64,000 nucleotides of DNA from Calvatia gigantea. Taxonomy: Eukaryota > Basidiomycota > Agaricomycetes > Agaricales > Lycoperdaceae. Of this stretch, positions 1 to 11,761 are shown in pieces (within the stretch, counting starts at the first letter, position 1; every line of letters begins with the position of its first letter). The DNA lies in the NCBI GenBank assembly GCA_025093985.1, contig JACAAK010000009.1:930001-994000 (forward strand), written 5' to 3'. The position numbers were made by a program, and so were the translations under genes. The notes beneath the pieces are model-generated. The model saw only the letters and a program-made list of their open reading frames with translations, was not told the DNA's origin and ran no database searches.

Positions 1-349
1 TTGGTTGTCTTTGCTGAAGCAATTATATCAGGATGGTTACTCGGAATATTCCCCCCGACGCGCACGACTCCGCAGCGCGGCACAAAACACCAGAGGGAGC
101 AATACAGACCCTCACTCCACTCAGGGTATTGTTTGCCATATGGCCTGTACCCGCAGTGCCAATCGAAGTCTACTCCTGCGTCGGGTATCTGTAGTGTAGG
201 TAGACCCCTACTATGTGATTGTATTATAACGTCACCACAGTATTTCCTGGTTAGCCGCAAAAGAGCCGCAATACGTTCGGTGTAGCTCGTGAACGCCTGG
301 CACTCATCATGGGCGCGCTTCTGCCCGATGTACCTTCAGCTTCAGCCTC
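1..349. other. Window edge, no gene seen
   Basis: Open frames here are short and lack recognisable motifs or splice structure. I see no family similarity. It lies just outside the detectable limit of the inverted arm and may be decayed intergenic DNA. Confidence 0.4.
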
Positions 350-1634
350 AGGTTACGATCTTACTGTGTTTACCCCGTATGCGAGTTTCTTGGCAGACTA
401 AACGCCTATGGAAACCACAATAACCAATCCAGGTACAGTGGCTGTACCAACCAAGTTGACGGGCGCACCCGCTGTCTTCGGAGGTTTCGTTTCTCTCATA
501 ATATACGCGACTCCTATATCCCACTCATCCCCCCCAAATTCGGCCACAGCTTTGTCGGAGATTACCCGAACAAATATTGGTACGGACGGCGTACGCAGCT
601 ACAGAGTTTCCAGCTATCCCTCGGGTGGTGGGTGAAAGTCATACTAGTACAAGCGATAAGGCCTGCCTCAGGCTCCATGCATGTACACAGACCTAAAGGT
701 TGTTATCAGGCTCATTGAATACGGTAGCCCCTTCGGCCCAGGTAAGGGTGACTTCACGCGTTGTCTAATCCCAAATGGAAGCGCAAATGCGAGTTCACTG
801 CAACCCACCCGACGCGGTCGCCAGGGTTTCCTTGGTACTTTACCATCTTCGCCGGGAGAGCATACTTTCTTGGGAGTCCATTGTGTTCTGACATAAACTA
901 TACGCATTTTGAATATCCTACCTAAGGTCAGGATATCCCTACGTCGTCGAGCGCTGCTTGCGATGGAGGGATATTCGAAAATCACTCTCCCATGTTCAAT
1001 TACTAGAACAATTTTCAAAGGTGATATATTGATACTTGATCAAAACCACGCGACCCGACGCCCGATGGAGCGTTTATTTGCACCAGATTGATCGACGTTC
1101 GGCACCTAAATTGAATTATTGAAGATATTGCGTGACCCATTGCGGGGAACACAGACGCGCAACAGAAATTCAACGAACTATTGCACAGCCGTGAGACGTA
1201 AACGATATAACTATATCGGCACACGGACTTGCCCTTGGCGTTTACAATCTCGTCAAGCGCTCGGGATCGGTGGTAAGTGTGGATCCTTTGATCGCTTGAG
1301 CCACCCTCCTGGCCCGGAGGTGAGTAGACTGGACTACGAATAATCATGAGACTATCTACTGAAAAACATGAAGGGCCGGCTGCGTCGATATATTTTGTAA
1401 TTTTGTAATATTGACAGGGTAGCACGCTCCCGTATTTCTGGAAGTCATTGGATGTTTGGTTCAAACGAATGATTTCTATGCTCTACTGGGGGGGACTCTC
1501 GGTGATCGAGAACTACCCGAATCGCTGCCACCTCGAGAGGTTCCGAGGGCGACCCAAGAATGTTCACAGAGTATGCAACTCCAGGACTACCGGCCCAGTA
1601 TAGCCCTTGGTAATGCACAGGAGCAGGCGTACCT

Positions 1635-1640
1635 TATAAG
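1635..1640 (+). promoter_or_regulatory. TATA-like box of UPO1
   Basis: TATAAG lies about 57 nt upstream of the UPO1 ATG. The same hexamer lies 52-58 nt upstream of UPO3 in the inverted arm, with similar flanks, so it is retained in both copies. It supports a short 5' leader and the chosen ATG. Confidence 0.55.
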
Positions 1641-1691
1641 CTCGTCGAGAGTTTTGGCTGAAAATCACATAAACCTACTCTTACCACTTGG

Positions 1692-3031
1692 ATGGTTAGC
1701 TTTCTCAACTTTATCACTCTCGCTCTTGCACTGGCTTCATCCGCCACGGCTTTCCCTCCTTACGCTTCGTTGGCGGGCTTGCCAAGAGAAGAGTTAGACA
1801 AGATCATACCAACTCTTAACCTTCATCCACCAGAAAACCCCCCTGGTCCCCTGAAATTTCACGGCACCAAACTCGTTAACGATGATAAGCACCCTTGGAA
1901 GCCCTTCAGGAAGGGTGATATTCGGGGTCCTTGTCCTGGACTTAATGCCCTTGCTTCTCATGGGGTAGGCTTACAGGTTTTATGTATAATGACGGTTGAC
2001 CATTCTTCGTAGTACCTCCCTCGAAATGGTGTTGCCACACCAGTACAAATAATTAATGCTGTGCAGGAGGGTAAGCACTTTGCAGGATCCATATTCATGT
2101 ACGGTTTCTGAAGAGTTTATAGGTTTCAACATGGAAAATAGTATCGCGAAACTGGTAGTATACGCTGGCCACCTCGTGGATGGGAATGTCGTCACCAATC
2201 TATTGAGCATTGGTGGGAAGACTCATCGAACAGGTCCGGACCCACCGGCCCCTGCTATCGTCGGTGGTCTAAATACACATGATGTGTTCGAGGGTGATGC
2301 AAGCATGACCCGAGGTTGGCCTCATCTCAAACCGGTTCAGGAGCAGAAATTTCACTAATTGCCTGACGTTAGGGGATGCCTTTTTCGGAGATAATTACAG
2401 CTTCGACAAGACCCTGTTCGACAAGGCATGTCCTACTTATTCCCTCCGTGAGAACAGCTACCGATCCCACTGATAGTTCGTTGCGTTCAGCAACAGGTAT
2501 GGGGCTGGAAAATATAATTACACAGTTGCTGGGGAGTTCAGGTTCCGACGCATTCAAGAATCGATTGCAACGAACCCAACATTCTCCTTCGTATCACCCC
2601 GATACTTTACTGCTTATGCAGAATCCGTCTTTCCCGTCAACTTCTTCGTAGATGGACGCAAGGCGGACGGACAACTGGATCTTGATGTTGCACGCGGATT
2701 TTTCCAGCACATGCGCATGCCCAAAGATTTCTACAGGCCGAATAAGCCAACTGGGGCAGAGGGTATTGATGTAGTCTTTGCCGCTCATCCAATGCAGCCC
2801 GGTGCCAATGTTGGTTGTGTCAATAACTACGTGCTTGACCCAACATCCGCGGATTTCTCGACATTTTGTTTGCTGTACGAGAACTTCGTCAACCAAACCA
2901 TCCGTGGTTTATACCCCAACCCAACTGGAGTTTTGAGAAAGGCGCTCAACATTAACTTGAACTTTTTCCATGAGGGGATTAATGCCTTGAACGAATGCCC
3001 GCAGGTATTTCCTTATGGAAAGGATGATTAA
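1692..3031 (+). CDS. Unspecific peroxygenase / heme-thiolate peroxidase 1 (UPO1)
   Basis: Secreted peroxidase family 2 enzyme of the long AaeUPO-like type; it would use H2O2 to oxygenate organic substrates. The ATG opens a signal peptide of about 20 residues (hydrophobic core LALALASSATA). Exon 1 ends with the PCP motif carrying the proximal heme Cys81. Later exons carry the FEGDAS magnesium-site motif, the distal Arg and Glu pair in RYFTAYAE, the VDGR-DGQLD stretch and the terminal VFPYGKDD. I infer introns after the PCP exon, after the VQEG exon, after ASMTRG and after the FDK codons. The last of these begins with GC, not GT, as in UPO3. With these joins the frame is open from start to stop. 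The close copy is UPO3 in the inverted arm; UPO2 lies 1.5 kb downstream. Catalytic assignment follows the described Agrocybe enzyme; the substrate is unknown. Confidence 0.9.
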
Positions 3032-3499
3032 ATAGATGTGGGGGGTAAACGTTCTTACTTTGACAAATGGAGAACTTCGGTGCTGTCCGTTGGGTTGGTT
3101 ATCTATGTATCATTGTGGACGCTCTCCTTAAATTAGCTCGAATGTCATAGAACACCAGCCGGGGAATGTCAAGCTCCTTTCATTGCTAACAAACAATGTT
3201 TGGCCCAGCAAAATTAGATTCGTTCTCATAGTTTTTCAATGAAGTCGCGAGGGTAGAGGCACCCCCCGCGGTTTTTGAGTGTTTCTTCCATCGAATCAAC
3301 GATCATCCTAGGCTCCTCTGTTCGAGAGGCGGACCGGACCGGCTCTAGGAAACAGCTCAAGAGCTGTGTCTCCAGGTCGAGCGGCCATATGACTAACGAA
3401 CCTTCTGCATTTGCAGTATTCATGTTCCAATCCTGAGTGACGACCCAACCCAGTTTTATCCAACCGCCGCATATCACGTTTCGGAAATCCGAAAAAAAA

Positions 3500-3572
3500 T
3501 AAGCTTTCAAACATGGCTGGTCACGGCCCAAAAGGTCAGTGCCGCCCTGGCATAGAGTGGCGGACGTCACTA
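3500..3572 (+). repeat. Diverged direct repeat, copy 1
   Basis: The stretch starting AAGCTTTCAAACATGGCTG is repeated with substitutions and small gaps at about 3,840-3,917, where it reads AAGCTTCCAAACCGAGCTG. Both continue through GATCACGGCC or GGTCACGGCC and a GAGTG-CG-ACG segment. The two copies are about 340 bp apart. Origin unknown. Confidence 0.6.
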
Positions 3573-3839
3573 TGGCCACTTGAGCTTCACACCTGGCAAC
3601 CGGCTTGTGCAGGTGACGACATGAGAGGTATCGGTAGGCTTTTCCCGGTGTCGCAGTGGATCCCAACCGCCTACCACAGCTGAATATCTCCCTTCGTTGC
3701 TGTTCCTGGCAGGCAAGGACAATCCCCTAGCGGTCGCACAGCATCGCGACAATAGCTATTAACCACAATCCCTGCTGACAACTACAAACGTAGACATCCC
3801 CCTTAATTGTTCAGAGTAGCCAAGACGAGCCAGGCAAAA

Positions 3840-3917
3840 AAAGCTTCCAAACCGAGCTGATCACGGCCTCGGAGGTCATTTAAAGGTAAGTGTTGTCCTT
3901 GTGTCGAGTGACGAACG
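3840..3917 (+). repeat. Diverged direct repeat, copy 2
   Basis: Partner of the repeat at 3,500-3,572. A short insertion in the middle of this copy accounts for the length difference. Confidence 0.6.
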
Positions 3918-4518
3918 TTGGACGTTCGATGAGCCTTCTCGACCCTTTTTGGTCAAATATAGTTATAAACCAGTGTTAGTCGTATGTCAGTGTTCACGTT
4001 CAGAAAGCGGCCCCGTTCCGTACGCATCAAGTTCCTGGCGTAGGATTTCCAAAATTCCAAACCGGTAGACCTCTGCGTGAGCTTGAGCTATTTGAGGCTC
4101 TCAAAATGCACACTACTTCAATGCTAGTTACTATGTCTGGGAACACCTCGCCAAAACCCTGACCGCTGCTCCGCTGCTTTTGCCTGCATCAGACGCAAGT
4201 ATTTTTCTGGCCCTTGTAACTATTATTAATCCACTTTGGGGAAGCGGGATTTATCCTTCCCAAAATAGATCAACCATGATGCATGATCCCCATCCATCAC
4301 AGCTTGTGTGTGTTTTTTTTCAGAGAGACTGCGCCTGGCTGCGCTCGCCGTGCTTCGGCGACACGGTCCTGGTGACAGGTCATAATCAAGTCCCATGTCA
4401 TATGAAAGATGGTAGACGTGGGTTATGATACTAGCGCTCGGCAAGATGGGAAGATCTGCCCAACTCTTTGGAAAGGGTTCGGCATACTGTTGCTACCAGG
4501 CAGTGTCCATTGGCAACA

Positions 4519-4526
4519 TATAAAAA
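4519..4526 (+). promoter_or_regulatory. TATA box of UPO2
   Basis: TATAAAAA lies about 68 nt upstream of the UPO2 ATG, at a spacing like the other UPO copies. Confidence 0.5.
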
Positions 4527-4586
4527 CGTTATGCTCCGACCCCACCCCCACAGGTTACCTGTTCATTCCTCGTTCGTACCTTGTCG

Positions 4587-5920
4587 ATGAACCAGCTTCT
4601 GAGACTTGTTACGCTCGCGTTGGCAGTCGTGCCATGGGCCGCCGCCTTTCCCTCCTACGGTTCACTCGCTGGTCTTTCAGATGAGCAGCTAGACATACTT
4701 CTTCCAAGGCTCCATGTGGCGCGTCCAGAGAAGCCTCCCGGTCCGCTCAAGGATACATCTGCGAAGCTTGTCAATGATGCTCACCATCCTTGGAGGGCTC
4801 CCGGGCCCAACGATATGCGAGGACCTTGCCCTGGTCTCAACACCCTCGCATCTCATGGGGTAAGTGTCTCGTCACTGTGTTCGCGTCTTACGTTGAAACT
4901 GATGATCCTAGTACCTCCCTCGTAACGGTATTGCCACTCCAGCTCAAATTATCAATGCTGTACAGGAAGGTGAGTCGGGTGATTGACATCGAGTGTCCGG
5001 TTGACAGAGGTTATTTTTGAGGCTTCAACATGGACAACGGTCTCGCTAAGTTTGTAACTTATGCGGCATTCCTCGTTGACGGAAACCTTGTCACCAACCT
5101 TTTGAGCATCGGAGGGAAGAGTAAACTCACTGGCGAAGATCCCCCGAAACCTGCGATCGTTGGTGGCCTCAACACCCATGCGGTCTTTGAGGGTCAGTTA
5201 TCCCACCTGTCGTGTAGACGCCCTCCAGAGCTTAGCAGTACCCCATAGGCGACGCGAGTACGACGCGTGCTGATGCGTTCTTTGGCGATAACCACAGCTT
5301 CAACCAGACCTTGTGGGACGAGGTATATTTCCCCTCACCATTATAGCAAACCTGCTTCTGACCAAGCTGCAGTTCGCTGATTTTAGCAAGCCGGTTCGGC
5401 GGAGGAAAGTACAATCTCACCTGTTGCCGAAGAACTGCGCTTCCAGCGCATCCAGGATTCGATTGCCACGAATCCGCAGTTTTCCTTTGTGGCACCTCGC
5501 TACTTCACTGCCTACGCTGAATCCGTTTTCCCGATCAACTTCTTCATCGACGGTCGCCAAACCGATGGCCAGCTCGATCTCAATGCGGCAATTGGCTTCT
5601 TCCGTGATATGAGATTCCCCAACGGGTTTTTCAGAGCCAATGGAGCCCGAGGTACCGAAGGGATTGACGAAGTTGTGGCTACGCGCCCAGTCCGCCCTGG
5701 TGCTAATCAGGGTACCATCAATAGTTATACCCCGGATCCAAATTCCGCAGACTTCTCGAACATTTGCAAGTTGTATGTCGACTTTGTCAACATCACAATT
5801 AAGGGATTGTACCCTTCGCCGAAAGGAGTATTGAAGGTCGCCTTGAATAGGAACTTGGGTTTCTTGTACGAGTTCATCGACAATCCTGTTTGCCCACAGG
5901 TCTTCCCTTACGGGAAATAG
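4587..5920 (+). CDS. Unspecific peroxygenase 2 (UPO2), with two apparent one-base insertions
   Basis: Long-type heme-thiolate peroxygenase paralogous to UPO1 and UPO3 but more distant. The ATG gives a signal peptide (LVTLALAVVPWAAA). The proximal Cys81 sits in a PCP motif at the end of exon 1. FEGDAST, the Arg-Glu pair in RYFTAYAE and the VFPYGK ending are all present. The intron after the LWDE codons uses GT where UPO1 and UPO3 use GC. At the start of the next exon the family reading (SNRFGGGKYNLT then VAEELRF) needs one extra base removed near 5,390 and another near 5,420. Without that, the frame opened by the natural acceptor at 5,370 runs into a stop. An alternative acceptor ending at 5,386 restores the downstream frame but replaces about 15 conserved residues. 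It is either a recently damaged gene or a sequence error. Its 3' end is also the left edge of the tandem UPO-MFS unit. Confidence 0.8.
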
Positions 5921-6115
5921 CGGAAAGTGAATCGATCTTAGTAGGCGTTATATACATTAACAGTAACCAGTCCATTACAAAACCCCTTTGTCAAGTTGTG
6001 TCATTATACGTAAAGTTAACCAACAGATTGCGAGTCGTCGAAATATCAACGAATAGCAATTTTTTGTTTTGGAAAAATCTGGGGATAGACGAATATCCCA
6101 AGCAGGGTACCTCGC

Positions 6116-8138
6116 CTAGCGAGGAGCAGACCCACTAGTGCGGTTGCGCTGAGGCAAGAACAAGCTGAACCTGATACCCACAAGGACCACAGAGAACAGA
6201 ACGACGTAGACCAGATTTCCTCCTAAAAGGTGTTTCTCCAAAGATACGGAGAAAAGGGAGGACGCGAAGGCTGGACCAATAGTGCGCATCATGCAACCTG
6301 TCATTTGCACGATGCCGTTGATAGACCCTAGCACGGGTTTTGGAGTCGTTTCCAGCTATAACGACGTGGATCGAACCTATGAAAACGTGGGGTGAGCGCG
6401 GTTCGTTGGTAGTGAGACGTTGTGCATACCATAGCTCATATAGAGGAGGAGTTGGAAGGATAATTGGACGAAAATAGAGATACAGGTTCCAAGGCCTACG
6501 CTTCCGTTTCGTCGCGCGAGGTAGGTCGAAACAGGGTATGTCGTGACGCACACAGAGAAACACAAGTATGCCATTTTGTATATTCTGCTCGCGCCATACT
6601 TCCTGATCATTTTTCCGAGCAGGTTAATCTGAACAAAAGCGTTCAGGAACCCCCAAATGCCCATAATTAAACCGATTTGGTAGGGATTTAGGCCCAATCC
6701 GCCAAGTTCAATTGGGGTAGAATAGATTAATGGCATTAGGACGCCGTAACAGGCGTCGGTGAAGGTGAGGAATATATAGTTGATGACAACAAGTTGGAGT
6801 GTTCTAGATTTGAGGACAGAACGCAAAGTCGGAGGTTCGGTGCTCTGATTTTCGAGTTTGTGGCGAGAATCTAATGAGGACTCGGAAGAAGCCGGGGAAT
6901 GGGGGCGGGTAGAGCGAGTCGTTCCATAGTCGGCGCAGTTATTATCGCCCAAGAGGGTGTCCGAGGAACTAGCTCCGGAAGCTTCTGGATCATGTCCTAG
7001 ACTTTTGGCCTTCTCTTTGTTTTCACGGTTGGCGATGGAGGACAGTGTCTAATCAACCTATAAGCTTGAGTATCATGATAACTCGTTGGACGACTAAGTA
7101 CGTACCTCTTTGAGCCCGAAGAATGCAATCACGAAAGTCAAAAATGCAACGGTTGCAGAAACCAAACATGGCAGCAAATAGGGATGGACCTTAAAAAGCT
7201 CGATATTGCCAAAAACCCGCGGCCACCTTGTAGTGGGATTGCTGAGGACGCCACCTATAATTGGCCTAAATTGGTTGAGTTACAAAAGTGCCGGAGCAAG
7301 TGATAGATCGCATGTAACCCACGCAATCGTTGTACCGACGCTCCACATGAGGGGCATTATCGCAAAGGCATCCCCAATATTGGTTTCATCAGTCAGCTGA
7401 GATATCAAAGTTTGAATTTTAAATACGAAATCACTGAACGAACATGGGTCAAGTCGTACCTCTACCATGACAGTTTTCGCAACGCCTGTGCAATAGTTGA
7501 GAGCCCATAACGTAGATCTTTTTAAAATGCAACACACCAATGTTTCCGTTAAATATGCCCTGGAAGCAACGGGTCCACACCAGTGACCAGAACGACGTCG
7601 AAACTCCAAATTTAAGTATCGCAAAGGTCAGGCCAAGTGGGCCGAGGAGTAACACGGATCTTCTTCCAATGTGATCGGACAGCCACCCCCATTGGAAGAC
7701 AGTGGCAGCTTCTGCAAAAAAGAATACCGATTCCTACAGTACAAAATACACAAACATGTTACATGCAGGGAGTATGTTCCCAGGCGCAATGATGGTGTTT
7801 GATGAGAATAGGTACTATCAACGTAATAATCAAACACCCACGATGATACCAGCATAATACCCAGTCTTCCTGTCATCCCCCTTCGTGATACCTGTATCTC
7901 GAACGAATTGGTTGATGAAAGGATAGATAACAAGCCCGGCGATAGGCTCCGTAATTTGGACGCAGAGAACCAGGAAGAGCTGGAGTTTTGGTAGTGGTGT
8001 CCGTCGCTCTTCGGTCGCGTCTATTGCACCTCTTTCGTTTTGTGAAAGGGCACCCGTTGGCGTTGCTGCCGGTTCGTGATGGCTATCACTCCTGTTGATT
8101 TGAGTGATCTCTTCTATGTTGTCGTGTATGTCAGCCAT
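6116..8138 (-). CDS. MFS transporter 1 (12-TM facilitator), one apparent base insertion near the 3' end
   Basis: Membrane transporter of the major facilitator superfamily, of the subgroup related to plant zinc-induced facilitator-like proteins; the substrate cannot be told. After a hydrophilic N-terminus (TEERRTPLPKLQLF) come TM1, the FFAEAATVFQWGWLSDHIGRR loop (typical MFS motif A, with a His), GNIGV, LTDETN, VGTTIAPIIGGVLS, a Ser-rich central loop and the second half ending in GGNLVYVVLFSVVLVGI. I could join all exons by short introns. One problem remains: near 6,352 the plus strand has an extra C against the second copy, and it breaks the frame between VVIA and PVLGSINGIVQ. The last ~70 codons are otherwise conserved. 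It is convergent with UPO2, ends 196 bp apart. An in-frame ATG at 8,162 is an alternative start. Confidence 0.82.
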
Positions 8139-8222
8139 GGACCTGCTGGGGGTCGCATGCAAGAAAAATCGAGGGGAACGAGCGGGGCGAGGTAAAGAGA
8201 CGTAGATGACTCATGATGGGGC

Positions 8223-8228
8223 TTTATA
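8223..8228 (-). promoter_or_regulatory. TATA box of MFS1
   Basis: On the minus strand this reads TATAAA inside CCTATAAAGC, about 85 nt upstream of the MFS1 start. MFS2 has the same element at the matching place (11,190-11,195). Confidence 0.45.
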
Positions 8229-8591
8229 GGTGGGGAGGTGGGGCGAGGAAACTCCTCCATCAAGTATAAAAAAGAGTAAAAATGAAAGGGGTTATGGGTT
8301 GAGTCTTTTCTTCTTGATCCGCAGAGCAAGCAAGCATGTGGCGATGTCGAGCAACAAGTCACAAGTGTACTTTCTCTGAGTCATTCCCGGTGTAAACATC
8401 AGTAGGAAGATATGGCTGCGCAGTGCACACCCCGTCCGCCCCGGTGGTAAGGAATATCAGGTCGGCCTCACTTAAGAGGAAACGGGAGATGCGATGAACC
8501 CGGGTGTGTATTCGAAGATCGTGGTTAGAGACTAAAGGCTATCATGTATTCCTAATTCATCCATGTTCTAATAATATTCGTCTTCCGATCT

Positions 8592-8806
8592 CAGGCATAC
8601 CATCGATGGTTATTCATCAGCCTAAATTCTGCAGACTCTTCAAACATTTGCAAGTTGTTTGTCTACCTTGTCGACATCACAATCAAAGGACTGTACCCTT
8701 CACTGACAGGAATATTGAAGGTCGCCTTGAGTAGAATTCGGATTTCGCGTAAGAGTTCACCGATACTTAGTCCTCTTTGTCACAGCTCTTCCCTTACAGG
8801 AAATAA
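8592..8806 (+). pseudogene. UPO 3'-end relic
   Basis: The sequence matches the last exon of UPO2 from about 5,708 to the stop. The homologous DNA still shows the segments that encode FVNITIKGLYPS and VLKVAL in UPO2, and the terminal TTCCCTTACGGGAAATAG-like sequence. Substitutions and small gaps break the frame. No PCP exon, signal peptide or EGD exon lies upstream: the DNA just before 8,592 does not match UPO genes. It is a non-functional fragment carried by the tandem duplication. Confidence 0.85.
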
Positions 8807-9065
8807 CGATAACATTCTGTGTTATATATATAGGGAATTATTGAACAATGATCGTGGTACAATCTCATTGGCATTCCATGAGGAACATGAGCATCGTTGG
8901 AGTAACAGTAATCAGTCCATTGCAAAACCCAGTTCGTCAAATTATGTCGTTATTGAGTCATGAAGCTAATCGACAGATTGCAAGTCGTCGGAATACCGAC
9001 GAATAGCAATTTTTTTAGTTGAAAGAATCTGGGGATAGACGAATATCCCGAGAAAGTTACCTCGC

Positions 9066-11093
9066 TTAGGGAGAAGCAGGCCTACTAGTACGGTTGCGTT
9101 GAGGCAAAAACAAGCTGAACCTGATACCCACAAGGGCCACAGAGAACAGAACGACGTAGACCAAATTTCCTCCCAACAGGCGTTTCTCCAACGATACGGA
9201 GAAAAGGGAAGGACGCGAAGGCTGGGCCGACAGTACGCATTATGCAACCTGTCATCTGCACAATGCCGTTGATGGATCCTAGTACGTGTTTCGGCGTCGT
9301 TTCAGCTATAACGACAGTGAATCGAACCTATAGGAACTTGAGGTTAACGCGTTTGGTTAAAGACGAAATATTGCTGCATACCATAGCCCATATAAAGAAG
9401 GAGTTGGAAGGACAGTTGAACGAAAATAGAGATACAGGTTCCAAGACCCACGCTCCCATTCCGTCGCGCAAGGTAGGTCGAAACAGGGTATGTCAAGAAA
9501 CACACAGAGAAGCAAAAGTATGCGGTTTTGTATACTCTGCTCGCGCCATACTTCCTGATCACTTTTCCGAGCAGGTTGATCTGAACGAGAGCATTCATAA
9601 GCCCCCAAATACCCATAATTAAACCGATTTGGTAAGGATTTAAACCCAACCCGCCGAGTTCGATCGGAGTGGAATAGATTAATGGCGTGAGGACATTGTA
9701 ACAGGCGTCGGTGAAGGTGAGGATGATGTAGTTGATGACAATGAGTTGGAGTGTTCGAGATTTGAGGACGGAACGCAAAGTCGGAGGTTCAGTGCGCAGA
9801 TTTTCAGACTTTTGGTAAGAATCTAGTGAGGACTCTGAAGAAGGTTGGGGATTGAGAGCGGGTAGGGCCAGTCGTTCCATAATCTGTACGGTCATTACCA
9901 CCCAAGAGGGTGTCTGCAGAACTAGCCCCGGAAACTTCTGGATCATGTCCTAGACTTTTGGCCTTCTCTTTGCTTTCACGGTTCGCGATAGAGGGACAAT
10001 GTCTAATCAACGCATAAGTTTTACCATGATGGTAGCTTGTTCGAAGCCAGGCACATACCTCCTTGAACCCGAAGAATGCGATCACGAAAGTCAAAAATGC
10101 AACGGTTGCGGAAACCAGACATGGGAGGAAATAGGGGTGGACCTTGAAAAGCTCGAGATTACCAAAAACCCGCGGCCATGTTGTTGCGGGGTCGCTGAGG
10201 ACACCGCCCATGATTGGCCTAAAAGTATTAAATTACAAAAGTGCCAGGGCAAACGTTAGATCATATGTGACCCACGCGATAGGTTGTACCGACGCTCCAC
10301 ATAAGGGGCATCATCGCAAAGACATCACCGATATTGGTTTCGTCCGTCAACTGGGTAACAAGTTTTAAATACGCAATCACTGGATCAACATGAGGCAAGT
10401 CGTACTTCCACCATGACAGTTTTCGAAACACCTGTGCGATTTCAAGTATTTGAGAACCCATAACGTAAATCTTTTTGAAATGCAACGCACCAATGTTTCC
10501 GTTGAATATACCCTGGAAGCAACGGGTCCACACCAGTGACCAGAACGAAGTTGAAACTCCAAACTTAAGCATCGCGAAAGTCAGGCCGAGCGGGCCGAGG
10601 AGCAACACGGGTCTTCTTCCAATGCGATCGGACAACCAGCCCCATTGGAACACGGTGGCAGCTTCTGCAAAAAAGAACACTGATTCCTATTGTACAGAAC
10701 ACATAAACAGGTCACATGTAGAAGATGTATGTTCCCGGGCGCAACAATGGGACTTGATGAGAATATATGCCATGAAGGAAGATATCAGATACCCACGATG
10801 ATACCAGCATAATACCCAGTCTTCCTGTCATCCCCCTTCGTGATACCTGTATCTCGAACGAATTGGTTGATGAAAGGATAGATAACAAGCCCGGCAATGG
10901 GCTCTGCGAACTGGATGCAAAGAACCAGGAAGAGCTGGAACTTTGGTAGTGGTGTCCGCCGCTCTTCGGCAGCATCTACCACATCTCTTTCATCTTGCGA
11001 AGGGCCGCTCGTCAGCATTGGCGTTGGTTCGTAATGGCCATCATCTCTGTCGGCTTGAGTGATCTCTTCAACGTTGTCGTGAATGTTGTTCAT
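9066..11093 (-). pseudogene. MFS transporter 2, duplicated copy with three apparent base insertions
   Basis: Second copy of the facilitator gene, with the same exon plan as MFS1 and most of its protein conserved (FFAEAATVFQWGWLSDRIGRR, GNIGV, LTDETN, IGGVLSDP). Compared base by base with MFS1 it carries extra bases near 10,281 (between the VGTT and PIMGG codons), 9,316 (in the SIH-VV segment) and 9,210 (in the AFAS-FSVS segment). Each shifts the frame by +1. Without them the protein would end ...PQRNRTSRPASP at 9,066. I therefore call it a probable pseudogene, unless the insertions are sequence errors. The TATA box and promoter are still close to those of MFS1. An ATG at 11,123 is also in frame. 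Confidence 0.7.
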
Positions 11094-11761
11094 AGACCTC
11101 CTGGGGGTCACTTGCAAAAACAATCGAGGGGAAGGACGAGCGGGGCGAAGTAAAGAGGCTGGGGAGATTTAGGTGAGCCATGGGAGGACTTTATAGGCCG
11201 GAAGGCGAAGCGAGAAATTTCCTTCATCAAGTATCAGAAAAGAGTGAAAATGAAAGGGGATATGGGCGCTTATACCTTTTGCTCTTCTTGATCCGAATAA
11301 GTAAGCATTGTGACGATGACGAACAACAAATCACAAGCGTGTTTTTTGGAGTCATCTCCGGCACGAACGTCGGTAGCTACCTTCTTGGCAAAGGACCCGT
11401 CCCCGTACCCAGCGCGCGTGGCGGTCGGGATGCCGAGCAGCAGAAAACCACCCAGGCTCGCGCGGGAAGGTAGGTTCCGAACAAGGACTAGCGGGAGCTT
11501 CGAATTCATGAGAGCAGCATTCTTGAGATATGTCACTGAGCTGTGGGTTCGCACTTTCACCGCGCTCTAACCCATAATGACTCAGGGAGACCTGTCAAGG
11601 CAACAAGCATCCGTCCATCTTAATAGATTTATAGCGATAAGGACGCAAGTTTCGAAATTGGACTTCCGATGCGGGAATTTGCAAGAGGTATGGAATTCCA
11701 AGTCTCAATCAGTATCACTCAAGAGTTATCAGGGCTAGATATGTACATTGTTCGATCCGAT

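Larger units (their letters stand above)
350..3070 (+). repeat. Left arm of large inverted duplication (UPO1 arm)
   Basis: This stretch matches 42,080-44,745 read on the other strand. The match covers the UPO gene and about 1.3 kb upstream. Shared landmarks by eye are the segment ending in CTGTACCAACCAAG near 453-466, the GGTGGTGGGTGA block near 625, CAGGCTCATTGAATAC near 708, AAACGCGCAACAG-type sequence near 1,156, AAGCGCTCGGGATCGG near 1,256 and the promoter with TATAAG near 1,635. The match fades just after the UPO stop, past a shared TAAACGTTCTTAC. The upstream half is clearly diverged with many small gaps, while the gene is much more similar. The outer limit near 350 is approximate. Confidence 0.85.
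3071..4500. other. Intergenic region between UPO1 and UPO2, no gene seen
   Basis: About 1.4 kb without a supported gene. A minus-strand frame of 146 codons (3,226-3,666) has no recognisable motif or homologous context, so I do not call it. The region holds a diverged direct repeat (entered separately) and a T-rich run near 4,312. It is probably decayed intergenic or mobile-element-derived sequence. Confidence 0.45.
5708..8408. repeat. Tandem duplication unit 1 (UPO 3' end plus MFS1)
   Basis: This 2.7 kb stretch is repeated at 8,592-11,372 in the same orientation. The match runs from the last exon of UPO2, across the short convergent intergenic spacer, through the whole MFS gene and about 250 bp of its promoter, including the TATA region and a following CTTCTTGATCCG block. 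Confidence 0.9.
8592..11372. repeat. Tandem duplication unit 2 (UPO 3' relic plus MFS2)
   Basis: Second copy of the 5,708-8,408 unit. It starts within a UPO last exon, so the UPO copy here was either truncated by the duplication or lost its 5' part later. It ends in the promoter of MFS2. Confidence 0.9.

Noticed and set aside
3226..3666. 146-codon minus-strand frame between UPO1 and UPO2
   Set aside because: No motif, signal, splice structure or repeat copy supports coding.
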